This document shows, piece after piece, positions 1-4,966 of a stretch of 5,710 nt of DNA; within the stretch, counting starts at the first letter, position 1, and each line of letters begins with the position of its first letter. The position numbers and the translations under genes were made by a program. Location: the NCBI GenBank assembly GCA_002770795.1, contig PCTP01000264.1, positions 2,691-8,400 on the forward strand. The letters run 5' to 3'. Source of the stretch: Gammaproteobacteria bacterium CG22_combo_CG10-13_8_21_14_all_40_8 (GTDB taxonomy: Bacteria > Pseudomonadota > Gammaproteobacteria > Enterobacterales > GCA-002770795). The notes beneath the pieces were generated by a model, which worked only from the letters and a program-made list of their open reading frames with translations, ran no database searches and was not told where the DNA came from.

Positions 1-1660
1 TGAAAGATTGAAAGCATCTGGGCATTTATTACATCATAAAAATATCCTACACAGTTACCCCCATTGCTGGCGTCATAAAATGCCCATTATTTTCAGAGCC
101 ACTCCTCAGTGGTTTATTAGCATGAATGCCGCTAAATTACGCGATCAGGCAATGAATGCTATTAAGGATGTGCAATGGATCCCTGATTGGGGTCAGGCTC
201 GAATTGAGTCTATGATCGATAACAGACCTGATTGGTGTATTTCCCGACAAAGAACTTGGGGTGTCCCCTTGTCTATTTTCATTCATAAAGGCACGGGTGA
301 GCCTCATCCTGATTCCGTGGCGTTGATGGAAAAAGTCGCACAGCTTGTTGAAAAATCGGGGATCCAAGCTTGGTTTGATCTCAAAGTGGAAGATATGCTG
401 ACTGAAGATGCGGCAAATTATGAAAAAGTGAAAGATACCTTAGATGTTTGGATTGATTCTGGAGTGAGTCATCATTGCGTTTTAGATGCACGAGAAGAAT
501 TAGTCAGACCTGCCGATCTCTATTTAGAAGGATCTGATCAACACCGAGGATGGTTCCAATCCTCATTGTTAACCTCTTTGGCTTTTGATGGCATTGCGCC
601 TTACAAAGCCGTATTAACCCATGGATTTGTAGTGGATGCAAAGGGCGAAAAAATGTCCAAGTCTAAGGGCAATGTGGTTTCTCCACAGCAGGTCAACAAT
701 CGATTAGGGGCGGATATTTTAAGACTTTGGGTCGCATCAACAGATTATCAAGGTGAAATGGCCATCTCTGATGAGATCCTAAACCGCACAGTGGATACCT
801 ACCGCAGGATCCGTAATACGGCACGATTTTTACTCGCTAACATCCATGAATTTAATCCAAAAACCGATGCGGTTGATTTTGAATCGATGTTGCCTCTTGA
901 TCAATGGGCGATGGCGCAAGCGCATGAAATTCAACAACAAATCATTCAAAGTTACCAACGATATGACTTCTTAGGTGTGGTGCAAAAGATACATCATTTT
1001 TGTTCGATTAGCATGGGTGGTTTTTATCTGGATATTATTAAAGATCGACAATATACCGCTAAAAAAGGCACATTGGCGCATGCCTCTTGCCAAACCGCCA
1101 TGTACCATATTGTGGAAGCCATGGTGTTGTGGATGACGCCCATTTTAAGTTTTACTGCCGATGAAATTTGGCAATTATTACCAGATAGAAAACAAAACAC
1201 GCCATTTATTAGCGAATGGTATGAGGAACTGAAGACTCTTCCAGAGCATAGCTTGTTTTCAATGGCAGATTGGCAACAGTTGTTATTGGTCAAAAATGCG
1301 GTGAATAAAACCTTGGAAGAAGCTCGAACCGCTGGAAAAGTAGGGGGCTCTCTGGAAGCCCAAGTGACCCTATATTGTGGAGAAGCACTTTTTTCTTTGT
1401 TGGCTAAATTAGAAAATGAGCTGAGATTTATTTTGATCACCTCACAAGCCAGTATTTTGCCTTTATCTGAGAAGCCAGAGGCTTTAGCATTATCAGAAAT
1501 GGCTGATTTAGCGCTGAGCGTTGAAAAATCTAACGCCGAGAAATGTGTGCGTTGCTGGCATAGACGTTCTGATATTGGACAAAATGAACAACATCCAGAA
1601 CTGTGCTTGCGTTGTGTTGAAAATGTTGAAGGCGAAGGTGAAATTCGCAAGGTGGGTTAA
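1..1660 (+). CDS. ileS: Isoleucyl-tRNA synthetase, C-terminal ~550 residues (5' end outside window)
   Basis: Cytoplasmic class I aminoacyl-tRNA synthetase that charges tRNA-Ile. The reading frame is already open at the left edge, so this is a partial gene: about 552 codons are seen, against roughly 940 residues for the E. coli protein. Visible landmarks in order are HSYPHCWRHK (about 53-82), CISRQRTWGVP (about 236-268), DVWIDSG (about 446-466), YLEGSDQHRGWF (about 521-556), and the ATP-binding KMSKS signature at 650-664, followed by KGN. Next comes the anticodon-binding helical domain starting near RRIRNTARFLLAN. The C-terminal zinc-binding knuckle has two CxxC pairs (CVRC 1544-1555, CLRC 1604-1615), typical of the bacterial enzyme. 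The N-terminal HIGH motif and most of the editing domain lie upstream of the window. The gene ends in TAA, 23 nt before lspA, as in many gammaproteobacterial ileS-lspA operons. Nothing suggests degradation. Confidence 0.98.
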   Translation, partial: ERLKASGHLLHHKNILHSYPHCWRHKMPIIFRATPQWFISMNAAKLRDQAMNAIKDVQWIPDWGQARIESMIDNRPDWCISRQRTWGVPLSIFIHKGTGEPHPDSVALMEKVAQLVEKSGIQAWFDLKVEDMLTEDAANYEKVKDTLDVWIDSGVSHHCVLDAREELVRPADLYLEGSDQHRGWFQSSLLTSLAFDGIAPYKAVLTHGFVVDAKGEKMSKSKGNVVSPQQVNNRLGADILRLWVASTDYQGEMAISDEILNRTVDTYRRIRNTARFLLANIHEFNPKTDAVDFESMLPLDQWAMAQAHEIQQQIIQSYQRYDFLGVVQKIHHFCSISMGGFYLDIIKDRQYTAKKGTLAHASCQTAMYHIVEAMVLWMTPILSFTADEIWQLLPDRKQNTPFISEWYEELKTLPEHSLFSMADWQQLLLVKNAVNKTLEEARTAGKVGGSLEAQVTLYCGEALFSLLAKLENELRFILITSQASILPLSEKPEALALSEMADLALSVEKSNAEKCVRCWHRRSDIGQNEQHPELCLRCVENVEGEGEIRKVG

Positions 1661-1683
1661 TAAATGTCAGGATTGGATAAAAG

Positions 1684-2223
1684 ATGAATAAGCCACAACA
1701 AACAGAAATTGATACAAAATGGGGACAATTAAAATGGTTATGGTTGGCTGTTTTAGTCTTAGTGCTCGATCAGCTGAGTAAATGGTGGGCATTAGAGGCT
1801 CTCACCCCCTATCAACCTGTTAACCTGATGCCTGGTTTTAATTGGAAGTTGGCCTTTAACAAAGGTGCTGCTTTTTCATTTTTAAGTGAATCGGGTGGTT
1901 GGCAACAGGTGTTTTTTGCACTTTTGGCTATCATTATTTCAACGGTGATGCTGGTTTGGATGAGAAAAATGGACGCTCAGCAAAGCAAGTTGGCCATTGC
2001 TTGTAGTTTGGTGATTGGTGGCGCTATGGGGAATCTAATTGATCGCTTGTATCATGGGCAAGTTACGGATTTTATTGACTGGTATTATCAATCACACCAT
2101 TGGCCTACTTTTAATGTGGCTGATAGCTTTATTATGTTAGGGGCTTTTATCATTGCTTTGGATGGGATTTTTCAACCCCGGAAACCAGACTCTCAGCAAA
2201 GTCAAACTGAGCACAGCAAATGA
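1684..2223 (+). CDS. lspA: Lipoprotein signal peptidase (signal peptidase II)
   Basis: Inner-membrane aspartyl protease that removes the signal peptide of prolipoproteins after diacylglyceryl modification of the lipobox Cys. The 179-residue product is slightly longer than the usual 160-170 because of a hydrophilic N-terminus and a polar C-terminal tail (about 165-179). Conserved blocks are visible: LDQLSKWW (28-35, with the conserved Asp29), FNKGAAFSFL (58-67), GNLIDRL (116-122, catalytic Asp120) and FNVADSFI (143-150, catalytic Asp147). Four membrane segments can be seen at about 17-30, 73-92, 103-118 and 148-165. The ATG at 1684 was chosen because it gives the full family N-terminus; the Shine-Dalgarno is weak (AGGA 1669-1672, 11 nt upstream). 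The stop codon overlaps the fkpB start as ATGA, suggesting coupled translation. Confidence 0.97.
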   Translation: MNKPQQTEIDTKWGQLKWLWLAVLVLVLDQLSKWWALEALTPYQPVNLMPGFNWKLAFNKGAAFSFLSESGGWQQVFFALLAIIISTVMLVWMRKMDAQQSKLAIACSLVIGGAMGNLIDRLYHGQVTDFIDWYYQSHHWPTFNVADSFIMLGAFIIALDGIFQPRKPDSQQSQTEHSK

Positions 2224-2714
2224 GCCAAGTGATACAAGCCGCAGATAGAGTGTTGATCCATTTTTCTGTTTTTTTAGATGATGAAAGCATCGCAGATAGT
2301 ACTTATGCGATGGGAAAACCAGCTTTGATCCAATTAGGTGATGGCTCTTTTAGTGATGTCTTTGAAGAAAAATTACTGGGTTTGGAGAAAGGCTCTAAAA
2401 CTAAATTCCGTCTAGATGCAAAGGATGCTTTTGGAGAGTCGAACCCTGCCTTGATCCAATTTATGGACACCTTTAGTTTTTCACAGGAGATGGATCTTAA
2501 ACCTGATTTGGTGGTGAGTTTTAGTCAGCCCAATGGTGAGCAAATGCCCGGTATTATTCGCTCTATAGAAGGTACTTCTGTCAAAGTGGATTTCAATCAT
2601 CCACTCGCGGGTGAAGCGGCAACTTTTCAAATTGAAATTATTGATATTAATCCTGCTTTTAAAAAAGCCACGCCGACTGTAGGTGATATCCCCTTGATCC
2701 TGAAGGAAGTTTAA
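2220..2714 (+). CDS. fkpB: FKBP-type peptidyl-prolyl cis-trans isomerase, SlpA/FkpB type
   Basis: Small cytoplasmic prolyl isomerase/chaperone of the SlpA-SlyD group, 164 residues (E. coli SlpA is 149). The FKBP core is split by an insert-in-flap (IF) chaperone domain. Visible family features are VLIHFSVFLDDE (11-22), the GKPALIQLGDGS stretch (32-43), FEEKLLGLEKGSKTKFRL (48-65), the AFGE turn before the IF domain (70-73), the IF segment at about 74-125 including MPGIIRSI (109-116), and the return to the core with VDFNHPLAG (123-131). No His-rich metal-binding tail of SlyD is present, which favours SlpA. The usual Asp-Gly after LD is Asp-Glu here (21-22), a mild departure. There is no signal peptide. 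It starts inside the lspA stop codon (ATGA) without a strong Shine-Dalgarno, so its translation probably depends on lspA. The lspA-fkpB-ispH order is common in gammaproteobacteria. Confidence 0.95.
   Translation: MSQVIQAADRVLIHFSVFLDDESIADSTYAMGKPALIQLGDGSFSDVFEEKLLGLEKGSKTKFRLDAKDAFGESNPALIQFMDTFSFSQEMDLKPDLVVSFSQPNGEQMPGIIRSIEGTSVKVDFNHPLAGEAATFQIEIIDINPAFKKATPTVGDIPLILKEV
2703..2709 (+). promoter_or_regulatory. Shine-Dalgarno for ispH inside the fkpB 3' end
   Basis: AAGGAAG lies in the last codons of fkpB; the AAGGA core leaves 7 nt to the ATG at 2715. It supports that start even though there is no intergenic space between the fkpB TAA (2712-2714) and the ispH ATG. Confidence 0.7.
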
Positions 2715-3689
2715 ATGAACAGCTCCAATAGTTTTAAAATTCATTTAGCCAATCCAAGAGGGTTTTGTGCGGGTGTTGATCGTGCTATAGAGATTGTGAA
2801 TCGCGCTATTGATATTTTTGGTGCGCCCATCTATGTAAAACATGAGGTCGTTCATAATCGTTATGTGGTCGATGGCCTCAAAGATAAAGGCGCTGTTTTT
2901 ATCGAAGATTTACAGGATGTTCCAGAGCATGGTACGCTCATTTATAGTGCACATGGCGTTTCTCAATTAGTGAGAAAACAGGCCGAACAAAGAAGCCTCA
3001 AAGTATTTGATGCCACCTGCCCATTAGTCACCAAAGTGCATATGGAAGTGGCTCGGATTGCCCGAAGAGGGGATGAATGTATTCTCATAGGGCACAAAGG
3101 CCATCCTGAAGTGGAAGGCACCATGGGGCAATATGACAACCCAGAAGGTGGCATTTATTTAGTTGAAACAGAACAAGATGTCGATAGCTTACAAGTCAAA
3201 AATCCACAGCACCTGCATTTCTCAACACAGACCACTTTATCCGTTGATGACTCACAACGAGTCATCGAACGATTGAGAAAACGATTCCCGCTCATCTCTG
3301 GACCCAAAAAAGATGATATTTGCTATGCAACCCAAAACCGCCAAGATGCAGTGCGCGAGTTGGCTCAGTATTGCCAATTAATTTTGGTCGTGGGCTCGGT
3401 GGCAAGTTCAAACTCAAATCGTTTACGAGAACTTTCTCAAAATTTGGGTATTCCAGCATATCTTATTGATAATGCAAGCGAAATTAATCATCAATGGCTT
3501 GCAGGTGTCAAACATGTTGGCGTCACTGCAGGCGCTTCTGCTCCAGAAGTCTTGGTGAAAGAGGTGGTTAGGCAATTAGAGCATTTTGAGGGGGTCTTTG
3601 AGAATGAATCTCAAGGTGTTGCGGAAAATATTGTGTTCGTTTTACCTCCAGAACTTCGAAGTTCCGCTGAAGTCTCTTCCAAGCTGTAG
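2715..3689 (+). CDS. ispH: 4-hydroxy-3-methylbut-2-enyl diphosphate reductase
   Basis: Last enzyme of the MEP (non-mevalonate) isoprenoid pathway. It reductively dehydroxylates HMBPP to isopentenyl and dimethylallyl diphosphate using a 4Fe-4S cluster; it is cytoplasmic. The product is 324 residues, close to E. coli IspH (316), with a 6-residue N-terminal offset. The three cluster ligands are present: Cys18 (NPRGFCAGVDRAI), Cys102 (DATCPLV) and Cys203 (DDICYATQNRQ). Substrate-pocket residues are also in place: His47 (HEVVHN), His80 (YSAHG), His130 and Glu132 (GHPEVEGTMG), Thr173 (TQTTLSVDD), Ser231/Asn233 (SSNSNRL) and Ser275 (AGASAPE). The enzyme therefore looks fully functional. The start directly abuts the fkpB stop and has a good Shine-Dalgarno. 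As the last gene of the housekeeping run, it is followed about 143 nt later by a likely terminator. Confidence 0.98.
   Translation: MNSSNSFKIHLANPRGFCAGVDRAIEIVNRAIDIFGAPIYVKHEVVHNRYVVDGLKDKGAVFIEDLQDVPEHGTLIYSAHGVSQLVRKQAEQRSLKVFDATCPLVTKVHMEVARIARRGDECILIGHKGHPEVEGTMGQYDNPEGGIYLVETEQDVDSLQVKNPQHLHFSTQTTLSVDDSQRVIERLRKRFPLISGPKKDDICYATQNRQDAVRELAQYCQLILVVGSVASSNSNRLRELSQNLGIPAYLIDNASEINHQWLAGVKHVGVTAGASAPEVLVKEVVRQLEHFEGVFENESQGVAENIVFVLPPELRSSAEVSSKL
3242..3271. repeat. Inverted repeat (hairpin) inside ispH
   Basis: GATGACTC (3246-3253) and GAGTCATC (3259-3266) are perfect complements around a 5-nt loop. With one bulged G (3267), CGTT (3242-3245) also pairs with AACG (3268-3271), giving about 12 bp in total. 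It lies over the conserved TTLSVDD-S-Q-R-V-I-E region of ispH. No T-run follows on the plus strand, so it is not a standard intrinsic terminator. Confidence 0.6.
3651..3664. repeat. Perfect 14-bp palindrome at the 3' end of ispH
   Basis: GAACTTCGAAGTTC is its own reverse complement. It codes for part of the PELRSS tail of IspH, 23 nt before the stop codon. It could be a protein-binding site or chance; no second copy was noticed in the window. Confidence 0.5.
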
Positions 3690-3768
3690 AGCTAAATTCC
3701 TCTGCAATAACCACGGCCAAAAATCTCTATGAGAACCCGTTCACACTTTGATTGGCGATGTTCCCTTT

Positions 3769-3800
3769 TATCGGAACTATAGTGTCTTATATCGGTTACT
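3769..3800. repeat. Imperfect direct repeat in the ispH-fimT spacer
   Basis: TATCGGAACT (3769-3778) and TATCGGTTACT (3790-3800) share TATCGG and ACT and start exactly 21 nt apart, about two helical turns. Such spacing is compatible with paired regulator half-sites, but no family is recognised and chance is possible. Confidence 0.3.
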
Positions 3801-3802
3801 CA

Positions 3803-3832
3803 TTGATCTAAGCTACGATTTCTTTGTATAGT
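3803..3832 (+). promoter_or_regulatory. Candidate sigma70 promoter ahead of the pilin cluster
   Basis: TTGATC (3803-3808; four of six matches to TTGACA) and TATAGT (3827-3832; five of six to TATAAT) are separated by 18 nt. The predicted start, near 3839, falls within the hairpin at 3833-3862. Either the transcript begins in the arm of that hairpin or the site is not used. It is the best -35/-10 pair seen in the spacer. Confidence 0.35.
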
Positions 3833-3870
3833 AAACTCGAAGATGAGTAAATTTTTGAGTTTTTTTCTTT
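3833..3870 (+). terminator. Candidate rho-independent terminator after ispH
   Basis: AAACTCGAAGAT (3833-3844) pairs with ATTTTTGAGTTT (3851-3862) as a 12-bp stem with two G-U pairs and a 6-nt loop (GAGTAA). The tract TTTTCTTT follows (3863-3870). The stem is AT-rich, so it is not very stable, but the shape and T-tract fit an intrinsic terminator separating the ileS-lspA-fkpB-ispH run from the pilin genes. A shorter alternative hairpin uses ACTC (3835-3838) with GAGT (3845-3848). Confidence 0.6.
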
Positions 3871-3888
3871 ATGTATCCTGATATTTCT

Positions 3889-3904
3889 GGGCACAGATAT
3901 TCCA
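3889..3904 (+). promoter_or_regulatory. Weak sigma54-like -24/-12 site upstream of fimT
   Basis: GGGCAC (3889-3894), five intervening bases, then TTCCA (3900-3904) resembles the sigma54 pattern TGGCAC-N5-TTGCA with the right spacing. The -12 element has CC where GC is the most conserved pair, which counts against it. A start near 3915 would leave about a 60-nt leader before fimT. Type IV pilin genes are sigma54-dependent in some gammaproteobacteria, which makes the match worth noting. Confidence 0.22.
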
Positions 3905-3963
3905 CAGGCAAGTATTACAGAAATAAGCGCTTAGGTAAAAATATTCTAGTTAAACCATCATGT

Positions 3964-3970
3964 AGGGAGA
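3964..3970 (+). promoter_or_regulatory. Shine-Dalgarno for fimT
   Basis: AGGGAGA lies just upstream of the ATG at 3974, with short spacing (about 3-4 nt). It favours this start over the in-frame ATG at 4001, which has no purine-rich site before it but would give a more usual 8-residue prepilin leader. Confidence 0.55.
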
Positions 3971-3973
3971 ATC

Positions 3974-4489
3974 ATGTTTTATCAAACTGACATTAGAAAC
4001 ATGCCAATAGGTTACCATCAAGGATTTACCCTGATGCAGCTTGTCATCACCATGTCGTTAGTTGCCACGCTCACATTTTTAGCTGTGCCTTCCTATAACC
4101 AAAGTATCGCCAATAGCCGCATGGATTCAAACAATAATAGTCTTGCCAATGCGATAGGTCTGGCGAGAGTAGAAGCCATTAAACGAGGCACCCATGTGGC
4201 GGTTAAACCCACTAATATATTATGGAAAAATGGTATTAGTGTTTGGGTAGATGATGATAGAGATGGCGTGATAGATTCCACAGAAGTTGTACTTAAAAAA
4301 TTCCAACCCTTTCAAGGTACTGCAACTGTCACCACTTCATCAAATAGTGTGATTTTTAAATCCTCGGGTTTTGCTGATGCTGCCGCTAGCTTTTTGATTT
4401 GTGACGATAGAAGTGGTGAAACTGGGCGCAGTTTAACTATCTTAATATCTGGCAGAATACGCTCCATAGAAGATAATACTTGTACATAG
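3974..4489 (+). CDS. fimT: GspH/FimT-family minor (pseudo)pilin, FimT
   Basis: Type IV pilus minor pilin of 171 residues, expected in the inner membrane and then in the pilus, possibly as a DNA-uptake factor. A class III prepilin leader ends at Gly17, with predicted cleavage by the prepilin peptidase before Phe18 (GYHQG|FTLMQLV). A hydrophobic helix follows (about 18-38), then the usual PSY. Mature position +5 is Gln22 instead of the near-invariant Glu. The GspH-type region includes LARVEAIKRGTHVAV (63-77) and VWVDDDRDGVIDSTEVVL (90-107), with an EF-hand-like Asp pattern at 93/95/97/101. Two cysteines (143 and 170) may form a disulfide. The tail holds GRIR (160-163), matching the GRxR motif reported for DNA-binding FimT proteins. 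The start at 3974 rests on the Shine-Dalgarno; 4001 is an alternative. pilV follows after 6 nt. FimU is a close relative and cannot be fully excluded, but GRxR favours FimT. Confidence 0.82.
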   Translation: MFYQTDIRNMPIGYHQGFTLMQLVITMSLVATLTFLAVPSYNQSIANSRMDSNNNSLANAIGLARVEAIKRGTHVAVKPTNILWKNGISVWVDDDRDGVIDSTEVVLKKFQPFQGTATVTTSSNSVIFKSSGFADAAASFLICDDRSGETGRSLTILISGRIRSIEDNTCT

Positions 4490-4495
4490 AAACGG

Positions 4496-4966
4496 ATGAA
4501 TTATATGAAGCCTAAAAACATTAATATTCAAGGGTTTTCACTGATTGAAGTGTTAGTTTCTCTGATTATACTTTCCATTGGGTTATTAGGGCTGATGAGT
4601 GTGCTGTTACTCTCAATCCAAGGAAATAACAATTCGAATCTAAGAACACAAGCAACGATTGCCGCTTATGATATGTCAGAAAGAATTCGAGCCAATATCC
4701 CTGGGTTTAAAGCAGGAAAGTACAACGCTATTACCACAACCACTGCTGGAGCGGATTGTACCACATGCTCTACCAGTGATTTAGCAAAAAAAGATATATT
4801 TGAATGGCACAAATATCTTGCAGATAATCTTCCAGAAGGTAAGGGTTCTGTTCTTCCTGCAACCAATGCTGATGATGGATTGGATATCACCGTTTTTTGG
4901 AAAGAAAGTGATAAAAGTGGTAGTTCAAAAGAGAAACAATTTATTTTAAGAGTGAGGAATATCTAA
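4496..4966 (+). CDS. pilV: Type IV pilus minor pilin / modification protein PilV
   Basis: Minor pilin of 156 residues, part of the complex that primes type IV pilus assembly and sits at the tip. The prepilin leader ends at Gly13 (NINIQG|FSLIEVLVSL) and the conserved Glu is present at mature +5 (Glu18). The hydrophobic helix covers about 14-40. The segment TQATIAAYDMSERIRANIPGF (51-71) is typical of PilV, as are the later C..C...DLAKKDIFEWHKYLADNLPEGKGSV (Cys88, Cys91, then 96-119) and the final ITVFWKE plus FILRVRNI strand. The two close cysteines (CxxC) may form a periplasmic disulfide. The ATG at 4496 gives a 13-residue leader; the in-frame ATG at 4505 would give a 10-residue leader and has GGA (4494-4496) at a better distance, so the true start may be 4505. 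It lies 6 nt after fimT and overlaps pilW by 1 nt (TAATG), so the three genes are probably one transcript. Confidence 0.88.
   Translation: MNYMKPKNINIQGFSLIEVLVSLIILSIGLLGLMSVLLLSIQGNNNSNLRTQATIAAYDMSERIRANIPGFKAGKYNAITTTTAGADCTTCSTSDLAKKDIFEWHKYLADNLPEGKGSVLPATNADDGLDITVFWKESDKSGSSKEKQFILRVRNI

Noticed and set aside
1024..1650. 208-codon open frame on the minus strand
   Set aside because: It lies wholly inside ileS, antisense to well-conserved IleRS sequence, with low-complexity Ser/Cys-rich translation and no recognisable family.
1664..1687. Seven-codon ATG frame between ileS and lspA whose TGA overlaps the lspA ATG
   Set aside because: A leader peptide coupled to lspA is conceivable, but there is no Shine-Dalgarno before it and the length is easily due to chance.
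2325..2461. Exact 11-nt repeat TTGATCCAATT within fkpB (2325-2335 and 2451-2461)
   Set aside because: Both copies encode part of a PALIQ peptide that recurs in the protein; similar codon use explains it without a separate DNA function.
3760..3777. GTTCC/GGAAC inverted repeat in the spacer
   Set aside because: Only 5 bp of stem with an 8-nt loop and no T-tract; common by chance.
3729..3782. 17-codon ATG frame in the ispH-fimT spacer
   Set aside because: Very short, with no purine-rich ribosome site upstream and no recognisable sequence.
3733..3831. 33-codon stop-to-stop stretch in the spacer, translating to a plausible-looking GDVPFYRNYSVLYRLLIDL
   Set aside because: No ATG (only a TTG at 3748), no Shine-Dalgarno, and such a length is expected by chance. 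It could be a gene remnant, but nothing supports that.
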